This document shows, piece after piece, positions 1 through 7,726 of a stretch of DNA of 53,503 nucleotides (position 1 is its first letter; the number at the start of each line of letters is the position of its first letter). The DNA comes from Nitrospirota bacterium. GTDB lineage: Bacteria > Nitrospirota > Thermodesulfovibrionia > Thermodesulfovibrionales > UBA6898. The position numbers and the translations under genes were made by a program. Location: NCBI GenBank assembly GCA_021783515.1, contig JAJXTV010000026.1:1-53503 (forward strand), in the 5' to 3' direction. Below the pieces are notes generated by a model. That model searched no databases and was not told the DNA's origin. It saw only the letters and a program-made list of their open reading frames with translations.

Positions 1-2
1 AG

Positions 3-221
3 CGTGGTCTGCTCGATAAGGCGCCGATTGAGTTCCCGAAAGATTGGACGGAGTATGTCGATCAACCGCTGCAGGAAAATGATCTTGACCTCGTGCGATC
101 GAGCGTAAATCGGCAGACGCCGTTGGGAGATGCCGGATGGCTGATGAAAGTGTGCAGGGAGTTCGGCTTGGAGTCGACGGTGAGAAGGAGAGGACGGCCA
201 AGGAAGGAGACGGCGGCATGA
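3..221 (+). CDS. REP-associated tyrosine transposase (RAYT), C-terminal fragment
   Basis: Only the last 72 codons lie in the window; the reading frame is open from base 3 and ends at TGA 219-221. The protein ends with an NRQTPLGDAGW stretch, then GLEST and the basic tail RRRGRPRK. That arrangement (N-R-x-x-P-x-G-x-x-x-W, then a GRPRK tail) is the usual C-terminus of IS200-like RAYT transposases, which act on REP palindromes as single-strand nucleases. The catalytic HUH and Tyr motifs are outside the window, so activity cannot be judged. A group II intron lies just downstream in the opposite orientation, so this end of the window is a mobile-element landing site. Confidence 0.75.
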   Translation, partial: RGLLDKAPIEFPKDWTEYVDQPLQENDLDLVRSSVNRQTPLGDAGWLMKVCREFGLESTVRRRGRPRKETAA

Positions 222-237
222 AAAAAGTATTCGCGGT

Positions 238-302
238 AGGGACGACCGTTTCCGGTCGCCCCCCGCACAGATCCGTACGCGAGGAATTGCCTCATACGGC
301 TC
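238..302 (-). ncRNA. Group II intron domains V and VI
   Basis: Read on the minus strand, 302-269 gives GAGCCGTATGAGG, a short internal part, then CCTCGCGTACGG. This is the typical 34-nt domain V hairpin with its AGC-type catalytic triad region. It is followed by a hairpin GGGCGACC/GGTCGTCCC (about 262-239), consistent with domain VI, and then CTAC. The stop codon of the reverse transcriptase (TGA, 292-294) falls inside domain V, so coding and ribozyme sequence overlap by about ten bases. Confidence 0.8.
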
Positions 303-1785
303 CTACCTTGGGTTTCACGCAAAGCCTCTGATTTGGATAAGGATGCTGTATTCGTGCTTTGGGTATCCAGGTTGCTATCAGACGTTTGAGCCGGCTCCAC
401 GTCAACATTCTGCCCTTCTGACTTCGACGACGTAAGGCAGAGAACCACGCCTTCGTAATCTCTGTGCGGAATGCCTCCAAGGACGCCATGTTGCCCGGGA
501 CGGCAAAGTAGTTGAAATACCCCTGCACAACCGACCTGAGCCACCGGCCCTGTATAGATGCCTGCTCATGTCGTATGCGCATGAGTTCCTTTCGAACCTC
601 TGTTACCTTCGCCTGCAAGCGATTGGCGATTGTCTGACGCCGCACCGTGAAACCATTTCCCTTCCTCGTCCGACTGCATATATGCGTGAAGCCGAGAAAG
701 TTGAACGTTTCAGGCTTACCCTCTCCGCGTTCCGCGCGGTTTGCTTCCGCAAAACGCCCGAATTCGATGAGTCGGGTCTTTTCGCTATGGATTTCCAACC
801 CGTATTCGGCAAAGCGCTCCTTCAATTCCGCCAGAAATTGCTCCGCCTCTTTCCGGTACTGAAACCCCATCACGAAGTCGTCACAGTAACGGACGATTAT
901 CACCTCGCCGCGCCCTTGACTGTTTCGCCAATCCCTCACCCATACGTCAAGAACATAGTGCAGGTAGATATTGCTCAGCAAGGGCGATATTACCGATCCC
1001 TGCGGAGTGCCCACTTCTGTCCTTGACCACTCGCCGTCTTCCGATACTCCGGCCCTGAGCCATTTCCTGATCAGGCGAAGCATCCGGGAGTCAGCTATGC
1101 GTTTCTCCAGAAATTTTATCAGCCACGAATGATTGATCGTGTCGAAAAAGCTCCGGATGTCCGCATCCAGCACCCAACTCACTCTTCGCTGTGTGATCCC
1201 GACCCATATTGCATCCAACGCGTTATGCTGGCTGCGCTCAGGCCGGAATCCGTAACTGAAACCGCAGAACTCCCCTTCGTAAATCCGGTTCAGCACCCAT
1301 ACCGCCGCCTGTTGGACTATCTTGTCTTCAAGCGCGGCTATGCCGATCGGCCTCTGCCGACCGTCCGACTTCGGTATCCAGACTCGTTTCGAGGGTTTCG
1401 CCCGATATCTGCCACTTTGCACGCGGTTATGAAGGTCCGTGATCCGTTCCTCCAGACCGTCACCATACTCGTACCACGTCATTTCATCTACCCCGGATAC
1501 AGCATCGCGCCTTAGCGCTTGATATGCCTCCCTGAGCAAGTCTGCCGTGATATGGTGCATCAAGTTGGTGAGGCGAAGATCTTTCTCCTTCGCTGCTTCA
1601 CGTATCCTGTCGAGTCCGTGCAATGCTTTCCCCTGCCTCTGCGTGCAGGTCGCAGACGACTCTTCAGAATTCCCCTTGGTCATCGGCCTTCCCTCCGGGG
1701 CCTCCGCTTCGCCGTCGGGACACGGCGTTTTGTTCGGCCCCTTCTTCGGTACTATGCCAATGTCAGACTCCTTAGAGACGTTCAT
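292..1785 (-). CDS. ltrA: Group II intron reverse transcriptase/maturase
   Basis: Intron-encoded protein that splices the intron RNA and copies it during retrohoming. Visible parts, in order: a variable N-terminus ending around TPCPDGEAEAPEGRPMTKG, then the fingers/palm RT domain with GVDEMTW, RPIGIAALEDKIVQ, GFSYGFRPERS, GTPQGSVISPLLSNIYL and the catalytic YCDD box, then a maturase (X) region with FNFLGFTH and a C-terminal RNA-binding part ending in HPYPNQRLCVKPK. No HNH endonuclease motif follows, as in En-minus introns that use replication forks or hairpins. The frame is open to 1887. I prefer the ATG at 1785 because proteins of this intron family usually start at an MNVS-type sequence, but 1887 and 1683 are possible. 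All RT motifs look intact. Confidence 0.9.
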   Translation of the reverse strand: MNVSKESDIGIVPKKGPNKTPCPDGEAEAPEGRPMTKGNSEESSATCTQRQGKALHGLDRIREAAKEKDLRLTNLMHHITADLLREAYQALRRDAVSGVDEMTWYEYGDGLEERITDLHNRVQSGRYRAKPSKRVWIPKSDGRQRPIGIAALEDKIVQQAAVWVLNRIYEGEFCGFSYGFRPERSQHNALDAIWVGITQRRVSWVLDADIRSFFDTINHSWLIKFLEKRIADSRMLRLIRKWLRAGVSEDGEWSRTEVGTPQGSVISPLLSNIYLHYVLDVWVRDWRNSQGRGEVIIVRYCDDFVMGFQYRKEAEQFLAELKERFAEYGLEIHSEKTRLIEFGRFAEANRAERGEGKPETFNFLGFTHICSRTRKGNGFTVRRQTIANRLQAKVTEVRKELMRIRHEQASIQGRWLRSVVQGYFNYFAVPGNMASLEAFRTEITKAWFSALRRRSQKGRMLTWSRLKRLIATWIPKARIQHPYPNQRLCVKPKVGAV

Positions 1786-2087
1786 ATCGGGATTGCGGCC
1801 ACAGGCCTTCCCCGACCGTCCCGCCGTACATCCACCGGCGGATGCCTCTGAGGTCTCCCGGTTCTCGATCATAGAGTGTCTACGCATGCTCGGGTTCTCT
1901 GACTCCGCAGGGCCAGTGGACGGCTCGCTGTTTATCGTCGCCCACTATATTGCCTTCCCTGACACAGGCACGAGGTCGGCACCCCGGAAGGGTGATTTCG
2001 GAGCTCAATGTCCGGCCTGCGCTTCCCCCTGTCAACGCTTCACGTGCAGACTCGCGCCCGCCCGCGCATGACTCGGGGCCATGATGT

Positions 2088-2282
2088 TCAGCTATCACTT
2101 TCATGTAAGGCTCTTTCATCCTCTACTCTATGCCGGTTTATCCCGGCGCTTTCGCCTGTCCCCTTTCTTCTTGCCCCCAGCCAAAGGAATATAGCGTCAG
2201 TCTGTACCCCTTCTGCGAATGAAGATACGCCAAAGCCAAGGCATGCAATAAGAGAAACAACAATTGTTAACCGTCTGAGCAT
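2088..2282 (-). pseudogene. Small secreted-protein ORF truncated at mobile DNA
   Basis: A good ribosome-binding site (GGAGGG, 3 nt before the ATG at 2282) precedes MLRRLTIVVSLIACLGFGVSSFA, a clear Sec signal peptide with an A-x-A-like cleavage region, followed by EGVQTD. After about residue 30 the frame runs into REP-like and intron sequence and ends with unrelated residues at 2088. I read this as the 5' part of an exported-protein gene whose 3' part was replaced by the RAYT/REP and intron insertions. It is 51 bases downstream of the PepSY-like gene and on the same strand, so it was probably the last gene of that riboswitch-controlled operon. Function unknown. Confidence 0.45.
2153..2210. repeat. 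RAYT-associated REP-like sequence
   Basis: On the minus strand this stretch contains GGGGTACAGACTGACGC and AAAGGGGACAGGC, wording typical of repeats that accompany RAYT transposases in many genomes. Together with the RAYT fragment at the left edge it suggests that a RAYT/REP unit was present before the intron entered it. A genome-wide copy count would settle whether it is a true REP family member. Confidence 0.35.
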
Positions 2283-2333
2283 ATTCCCTCCAATTAAGAA
2301 TAAAAGGCAACTATACACCAACTTAAGCAAAAA

Positions 2334-3407
2334 CTACTTCGTTAATCCCCGTAAACAAGATGGCGCAATGCGAGATTCTGTGAGAATCTCACCAGTGGCC
2401 GCATCGTATCTAACTTCATATGATCTCGGGGGTTTCCCCAATTCATGCCATTTTCGAAATTGATTACTTATTGCCGCAGCGGCAGCTTCCTGTTCACTCT
2501 CCGATGAATTATTTGGAGACTTATATTCAATGCCGCCGGTAAAGTAGAAAGAAACGATCCATGCTAAACGCGATTCATTTTTCTCAGTTGGTAGCCATGA
2601 GAATACTCTGGGCTGAACAATTCTGAGAGACACGTCAGTGCCGTAGAGAGTATGTGCCTTGCCTCTTAATGACGTGGGAAGCTTCTCGATAAATCTACTC
2701 CACCCTCTCTTTGTAATTTCTTGCTGTGACAGACGAACTTCTGTAGGGCATGGATGTCCCTTATAAGTCTTGAGATACTCCACAAACTCTCCGGTAGCTC
2801 CCATGATACTTACAAGCATCCTATCTTTTTCGTAGCGGTAGCCATTGAGCTCTCGCTGCCATACTGCTGTCCAAACACCTTTCTTGTAATTTTGCTTTAT
2901 CGTCTGGAGAGTCATGTCAGCTGGTAATTTCAGTCTGTCCGCAATGCTGCTAATTGCTCTTTTTGCGTCTTCTTCAGACATAAAATGCGGCCATGCAATT
3001 GCCTTAGATTCCGAGTCTTTGACTCCGTATTTGTTTTCCATCTCAAAATATAACCTGCGATTTGAGTAGGTCGCTATTTCACCCGAATGGCGTCCTACGA
3101 TAAAGCTAATTGGTTGAGATCTGTGCCCATATTGATCAACGCTTGTAAAATGAATTTCTATATCTCCACATGAAAGCTTTAAGGTTGGCTCGCTAATAAG
3201 GCCGAGAAGAGCGTTTGGATCAGTCCATGAAAGGGACGGATGCAAGTCCGTACAGCCGAGTTTAAACATCTCACAGAATTTATTGACTGAACTCTGCGCC
3301 TCTTTTTTGTACGTAGTGATAGTGTGAGCCACAAAAAAAGATAGCAACAACCCTAGTGCGATCAGAGCGCCAATTACGTATTTCATTTTGCCATTTGCAC
3401 GGAGCAT
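2334..3407 (-). CDS. Membrane-anchored PepSY/YcdB-like protein, function unknown
   Basis: A 357-residue protein that starts with a single N-terminal membrane helix (VIGALIALGLLLSFFVAH) and is otherwise predicted outside the cytoplasm. The start at 3407 is supported by AGGAGGGGG six bases upstream. Two similar segments (roughly residues 75-205 and 225-345) show the pattern aromatic - conserved W/Y - acidic - V.I - D/GATGE, as in DAATGEILTES and MGATGEFVEY. That is the signature of PepSY/YcdB-like repeats, which in other proteins inhibit or chaperone peptidases or bind membranes. It follows the caspase-like gene by 9 bases, so the two are surely co-transcribed under the riboswitch. A peptidase-inhibitor or anchoring role is inference; the family assignment itself is tentative. 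Confidence 0.5.
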   Translation of the reverse strand: MLRANGKMKYVIGALIALGLLLSFFVAHTITTYKKEAQSSVNKFCEMFKLGCTDLHPSLSWTDPNALLGLISEPTLKLSCGDIEIHFTSVDQYGHRSQPISFIVGRHSGEIATYSNRRLYFEMENKYGVKDSESKAIAWPHFMSEEDAKRAISSIADRLKLPADMTLQTIKQNYKKGVWTAVWQRELNGYRYEKDRMLVSIMGATGEFVEYLKTYKGHPCPTEVRLSQQEITKRGWSRFIEKLPTSLRGKAHTLYGTDVSLRIVQPRVFSWLPTEKNESRLAWIVSFYFTGGIEYKSPNNSSESEQEAAAAAISNQFRKWHELGKPPRSYEVRYDAATGEILTESRIAPSCLRGLTK

Positions 3408-3416
3408 TTCCCCCTC

Positions 3417-5665
3417 CTACGGTACCAGCGTAGTTCTTTCTGACTTCGGGGCATTTTCTACTCGCAATTGAAGAAGATGATAGGCAGTGGAAAGAGCAGG
3501 CGTTGTCGCAGCACGCGCGATGAGGACTAATCGCGCCTCTTCTGTCGACAGACCTTGCCCCATTAAAAGCCAATATTCAAATGCGAACCATTCAGAAAAA
3601 AATAGGACGCTGTCACCTGCAAAACCTAGAATCGCTTCGTTTCTGTGAACCTGCTTGCCGCCTACCGTATAGCTGCCGTCAATATGAAATGAGTCTACGA
3701 AACTTCCATCACTTGTATTATTATCGTTCATACTTCCACAGCTGTTGAGAAATACAATTTTTGCGTTAGATTGGATGTCACTTGGACGTACACAATTTTT
3801 TGGACAAATAGCGTCCGGTATAGCTGGGCCATATGCCCCATGACCAGCATAGTAGAATATCCATGTCCACTCATGGTTGGCCGCTAATTTCACCCAGGTT
3901 TCGTCAGCTCCAGAATAATCCATTGGTATATATCCGTAATACTGCCAGATCGGTAGAACCGCAGTCGCAGTTACTACCTCTTCCAGCCAATTCCATAATA
4001 CAGGATGCTCACTGAGAAACATCTGCTGACCAGTGATAAACCAAGCAAGCTTTATTTCGCCGTCAAACGCCGGATTAGATGCCGCCACCTGAGCTGTCCC
4101 TCCTCCTCCCAACCCATTCGATATCATATATGATCCTGTTCCCGTAGTCGGATCTCTAACGATATACCCAACTCCTGTCCAGTCGTAAAGGGTGATGTTG
4201 TCCCGGGAAACCGTCACCTCTTTGCCCGCGTTCACCGCATTCTGGATGTCTGTTTTGTCTGACTGCGATAAGGTAAGAAGAGGCAACATGCTGCCTATAT
4301 TACCGCTGTTAATGACATAAATCGGTATATTATTTGTCGCCGCAGTCTGCAGCGCCTTCACGGCTGATATGGATTCAATCCCAAAAAGATTCTCAAGAAT
4401 CTTGTGCTCAAGATATGACGAATTCAGACCCCTCTGCTTTATGAACGCTTTTCTCTGCGCTAAGTCTCCGTCTATTGGCATGGGCAAGGACGCAACTCTC
4501 CTCGCATCAATCCCCAACCCTTGCATGATCGGCGGAGACACCGGCGTGCCAAACACCTCATTATATGTTGCATCCGCCGACACAAACGCTATCGACGGCA
4601 TCTTCGTAAGCTGGACGTGCATAACGCCTTCGACAGACCTCGATATGTTGTTCAACTGCCCGAAATACTCTATCGCTATATTCTGAAGGAGTTCTCCTGC
4701 CCTTGTATCCATAGCGCTTATAGAGTCATGAAGAGTCCCTTCGAGCACCCTCATTCTATCGATCTGTCCTATAAGCTGAGTGCCGGCGTATGTAAGGGCT
4801 GGAAGCCCTATTGCATAGCTGATGCCTTGGGTTATATCCGTCGCCTTTATATCAGTGCTCATATTTGGGCTTGAAAGGGCAGTAGTAATCGACATGGGAG
4901 CGCCCAATCCGACCTCCGGGCCCGTGAGGATTGTTACGTCGTTAAGCCTGATCTCGGGTTTGACGTTTATCAGATAAGCAGGAGTGCTCAACAGCCCTCC
5001 ATAACTGTCTATAGTTGCCTGGTCGGCCTGCGTTGCTAGCACATAGGAAAGCGTTATCTTCTGGCCTGCTATCTCCGGATATGTCTTCTGAACAGCGTAG
5101 GTCGCCCCTGTATCGTAGATGCCCGAGGAGGCCAGACTCAGGCTTATTTTGTGCCTCTTCGCATCGGGGATTTCCGAGTGCCGTTGCAGGCTGATGACTT
5201 GATAGGGAAGCGACCCCATGAATATCCCTAACTCTTTCCTCTTTTTGACTGAGACATAGAAAATCTTCGTAAAGTCATATCCGTAATTTGTATTGTAATA
5301 ATCTTTGAGCTTGTATATGTAAGAAAGGACCGGGGGCATGTCGTCGCCGCTTGTAATGTAGGCCGTCTCGTCGAAGGGCACTGTCTTTGAAATGTCGATC
5401 GAATCAGCCGATTCGGTTTCTTTCATGCTCGGGTCTATCGGTGTCCAGTATCTTCCCTTCTTGTTTACTGATCCTCGATGTCTTTGCCGAACTTCTCGCC
5501 ATGGCTGGGCGAGGTTGCGGTTTGCTGTTTGCTGATCGCTGACGGCTGAGAGCTGCTCTTGATCGCATAGGCGATATCCACGCCTCCTGCGAACGTCCAC
5601 GTAAAGAAAGATAAAACAACAGTAGATATGATCCTTAGTGACCGGCTGAATTGATGATTTCCCAT
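3417..5665 (-). CDS. Secreted chimeric protein: transglutaminase-associated region plus caspase-like domain (N-terminal frame break)
   Basis: The main frame runs from about 5490 to 3417. It opens with KKGRYWTPIDPSMKE, which resembles the end of bacterial transglutaminase-like domains. A long region typical of the part after that domain in large exported proteins follows (PFDETAYITSGDD, LPYQVIS, AGQKITLSYVLATQADQ, LINVKPEIRLNDV). The last third has a caspase/gingipain-like core: a WIFYYAGHGAYGP strand with His (codon 3840-3842) and IVFLNSCGSM with Cys (codon 3738-3740), the expected His-Cys dyad. A convincing signal peptide (FSRSLRIISTVVLSFFTWTF, ATG at 5665, RBS GGGAGG) lies in a different frame and stops at TAA near 5465, so either a frameshift or a deletion joins signal peptide and body. 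The transglutaminase core (Cys, His, Asp) is absent. It is first in the riboswitch operon. Confidence 0.65.
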
Positions 5666-5705
5666 GCCCCACTCCCTCCCAGTATCTTTAAGACCCCACA
5701 AAAAC

Positions 5706-5733
5706 AAAAAAAGCCTACCTCCGAAAAGGTAAG
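5706..5733 (-). terminator. Rho-independent terminator of the riboswitch expression platform
   Basis: On the minus strand TACCTTTTCGGAGGTA folds into a short hairpin followed by GGC and seven T residues. Its 5' arm re-uses the CTTACCTTTT that forms the 3' side of helix P1 of the adjacent aptamer. Aptamer and terminator therefore exclude each other, which predicts read-through (gene ON) when ligand holds P1 together. Confidence 0.75.
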
Positions 5734-5821
5734 CTCAGTTCCTCCACCACTTCGACAGCCCCTCTATCCCTGATCGGGACAGGTAGCTTTGCGTCATCCG
5801 GTCACCCGGATCTTACCTTTT
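5724..5821 (-). promoter_or_regulatory. Cyclic di-GMP-I (GEMM-I) riboswitch aptamer
   Basis: Reading the minus strand from 5821: AAAAGGTAAG (P1 5' side), ATCCGG-GTGA-CCGGAT (a hairpin closed by a GNRA tetraloop, as in GEMM-I), GACGCAAAGC (the most conserved stretch of the class), a second hairpin around CTGTCCC/GGGATAG, and GAGCTTACCTTTT (P1 3' side). Order, spacing, GNRA loop and the GACGCAAAGC joiner all match the class I c-di-GMP riboswitch. It lies about 60 bases upstream of the secreted caspase-like gene. From sequence alone I cannot separate c-di-GMP from the cGAMP-preferring subclass. Confidence 0.85.
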
Positions 5822-5911
5822 CGATGGTTGCGCCCGCATTTAAACACAACGAACAGAATCGTGTCAAGCTCACTTTAGGATCAGAAAAATATTCGTTACC
5901 CCCCCCTCGGC

Positions 5912-6478
5912 TCAGAAAGCGGCCTTCTGCTTCTCCCAGTTCAGGGCCTGCGCATATTCCCTGAAGATCTTCTCCCTCTTCCGGAATTCAGCGGAATGGA
6001 TCGACCTTCTGCCGCCCTTTTCTTCGCAGCCCATGTCCGCATGCAGCATCTCGTGATAAATGATGAACCTGATAAAATAGGCCGGTACGGCCTTCCTGTC
6101 GAGGACCGGGGTGATCCTGATCGTATCGCTATGAATGCTATAGCTGCCGAGCGTCCTCCTCCGGACGGCCCGGCCCCTGCGCGTCGTCCCCCACGTGATC
6201 GCCGCGGTTATCCTCCCGCCAAAATATTCCTCATTCACGGATCGCGCAAGCGCGGAGAGGTCGTGATGCGCCCCGCGCGGATTGACAGCCGGGCGTCTCA
6301 GCGCCGCCTTTCTGATAAGACCGCTCCGGCTCCGTATAAATTCCCTGATGAGAGGCGTCCTGCCCCTCCGTTTTCTTATAAAGAGACCGATCTCGGCGAT
6401 AAGCGCGTCGTCCGCCTGCAGGAACATCCGGTGGAGCCTCACCACAAGGACATCTTCTTCCTGACGCACTGAAAGCAT
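5912..6478 (-). CDS. SprT-like zinc metallopeptidase-fold protein
   Basis: At least 188 residues. The C-terminal half is a SprT-like domain: NEEYFGGRI, a Trp-containing strand (ITWG), RTLGSYSIHSDTIRITPVLD, then the zinc motif FIIYHEMLHADMG with HExxH-type HEMLH, and a downstream His in SIHSAEFRKREK. The N-terminal part (VVRLHRMFLQADDALIAEI) is typical of these proteins and has no known role. The first ATG is at 6478, but the same frame upstream (to a TGA near 6612) encodes sensible sequence (LPFSLTEDSLRDRLRKAAG), so translation probably starts earlier, perhaps at the ATT at 6601 that overlaps the mglA stop codon. Likely translationally coupled to mglA. Substrate unknown. Confidence 0.75.
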   Translation of the reverse strand: MLSVRQEEDVLVVRLHRMFLQADDALIAEIGLFIRKRRGRTPLIREFIRSRSGLIRKAALRRPAVNPRGAHHDLSALARSVNEEYFGGRITAAITWGTTRRGRAVRRRTLGSYSIHSDTIRITPVLDRKAVPAYFIRFIIYHEMLHADMGCEEKGGRRSIHSAEFRKREKIFREYAQALNWEKQKAAF

Positions 6479-6596
6479 GGACGTCGAGTTGTCGGTGAGA
6501 GTGAGGGCGATATCTCTTCCCGCTGCCTTGCGGAGACGGTCGCGCAGGGAATCTTCGGTGAGAGAAAACGGGAGACTAATTTGGGCGAAGGAGTTG

Positions 6597-7184
6597 CTAA
6601 TAGTGCTTCTTCAGCTCCACGAGGACCTGCTTCGCGACGTTTTTCAGCGTCTCGAAAACGCCGGGGCCGGTGACCGCCACCGCCTCGAAGAAGGGGATAT
6701 TCCTCGGGTTCAGAAGTTTGTTCATGTTGTCGACCGGGGCGACGTTCGGAAGGTCTCTCTTGTTGTATTGGACCGTATAGGGCAGCTTGTCAAGGTCGTA
6801 TCCCTGCTCGGCAAGGTTGATCCTGAGGTCGTCGAGGCTCTCGATATTCGCCTCCATCCTCTCGATCTGGCTGTCGGCAACAAAAACGACCCCGTCTACG
6901 CCCTTGAGGATCAGTTTCCTGCTCGCCGCATAGAAGACCTGGCCGGGGACCGTATAGAGATGGAACCTCACTTTGAACCCCTTGATGTCGCCGAGCGCCA
7001 GCGGGAGGAAGTCGAAGAAGAGCGTCCGCTCGGTCTCGGTCGCGAGCGAGATCAGCTTCCCCTTCTGATCGGGGTTCGTCTTTTTGTAGACATACTGCAA
7101 ATTCGTCGTCTTCCCGCAGAGGCCGGGCCCGTAATAGACAATCTTGCAGTTGATCTCACGGGAGGAATAGTTTATAAAGGACAC
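6597..7184 (-). CDS. mglA: MglA-family small Ras-like GTPase
   Basis: 195 residues. The P-loop [13 protein letters not shown], the MglA-type switch region with [15 protein letters not shown], and the base-specificity motif NKRDLP are all present. MglA-GTP sets a cell pole in polarity, motility and sometimes type IV pilus positioning; its partner MglB (the next gene upstream) is the GTPase-activating Roadblock protein. Start is GTG at 7184, 12 bases after mglB. The gene order mglB-mglA is the usual operon. No motility or pilus genes are next to it here, so the output controlled by the pair cannot be read from the window. Confidence 0.92.
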   Translation of the reverse strand: MSFINYSSREINCKIVYYGPGLCGKTTNLQYVYKKTNPDQKGKLISLATETERTLFFDFLPLALGDIKGFKVRFHLYTVPGQVFYAASRKLILKGVDGVVFVADSQIERMEANIESLDDLRINLAEQGYDLDKLPYTVQYNKRDLPNVAPVDNMNKLLNPRNIPFFEAVAVTGPGVFETLKNVAKQVLVELKKHY

Positions 7185-7196
7185 TGAATGAAATCC

Positions 7197-7691
7197 CTAC
7201 CTGAATAGATTATCGATGTCTTCATCGCTGATTTCGGCAAAAGGCGACTCGTCGATCTTGCCCTCGCTCTTTTCCCGATCCGACTTGGCGGTGATGTCGG
7301 TGAATATCTTCGTGAGCGCCTCGGAGACCTTTTTCACCCGGAGCCGCACAAGCCCGAGCGAAGAGCGGCTGTCGAATATGACGACGAGGATGATCCTTTG
7401 CCCGATAAGAGATATATGGATGTTGTCTTTTTCGCCCTCGTGGAAGAGGATGGTGAACTCTTTCTCTCCGAGCAGGCGGGCGATACCGCCGGTTGCGGCG
7501 ATATTGCCCGCCGTCAGCGATGCCAGCGACGTAGTATCGATATCATGGGTCTCCCCGGCGGATGCGATCAGCTGGCCGTTCTTGTCAACAAGAAAAACGA
7601 CCTTCGCGTTCGTCTGGAGATACAGCTTCTGGAGTTCTTCATCGATTTTACCGAACTCCTCCTCATACATTACAAGATCGGAACCGCTCAT
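7197..7691 (-). CDS. mglB: MglB-like Roadblock/LC7 protein
   Basis: 164 residues, single Roadblock/LC7 domain (about residues 12-125) with the typical VFLVDKNGQLIASAG strand-turn-strand and ATGGIARLLGE helix, followed by an acidic tail (EISDEDIDNLF). Known MglB dimers activate MglA GTPase at the pole. Located immediately upstream of mglA on the same strand. ATG at 7691 with a conventional spacing to the preceding intergenic stretch; the gene is 35 bases downstream of porB and could be read from the same transcript. Confidence 0.88.
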   Translation of the reverse strand: MSGSDLVMYEEEFGKIDEELQKLYLQTNAKVVFLVDKNGQLIASAGETHDIDTTSLASLTAGNIAATGGIARLLGEKEFTILFHEGEKDNIHISLIGQRIILVVIFDSRSSLGLVRLRVKKVSEALTKIFTDITAKSDREKSEGKIDESPFAEISDEDIDNLFR

Positions 7692-7726
7692 GGTACCTAC
7701 AAAATATCACAACTCATGCGGCTTAA

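Larger units (their letters stand above)
236..2160 (-). mobile_element. Group II intron with LtrA-type reverse transcriptase
   Basis: The minus strand carries a complete-looking group II intron: a structured 5' region (roughly 2160 down to 1790), an LtrA-type ORF in the domain IV position, then domains V and VI at 302-238. The 5' RNA includes a segment around 2108-1990 with the conserved wording GGCCCCGAGTCATGCG and GAAGCGTTGACAGG that recurs in one family of bacterial introns. The 3' end is near the CTAC at about 236-239. The 5' boundary is uncertain, since I could not find an unambiguous GUGYG. Flanking bases suggest insertion into REP-like sequence next to a RAYT gene, with GGGGACAGG on one side and an AATACTTTTTT stretch on the other. 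Confidence 0.8.
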
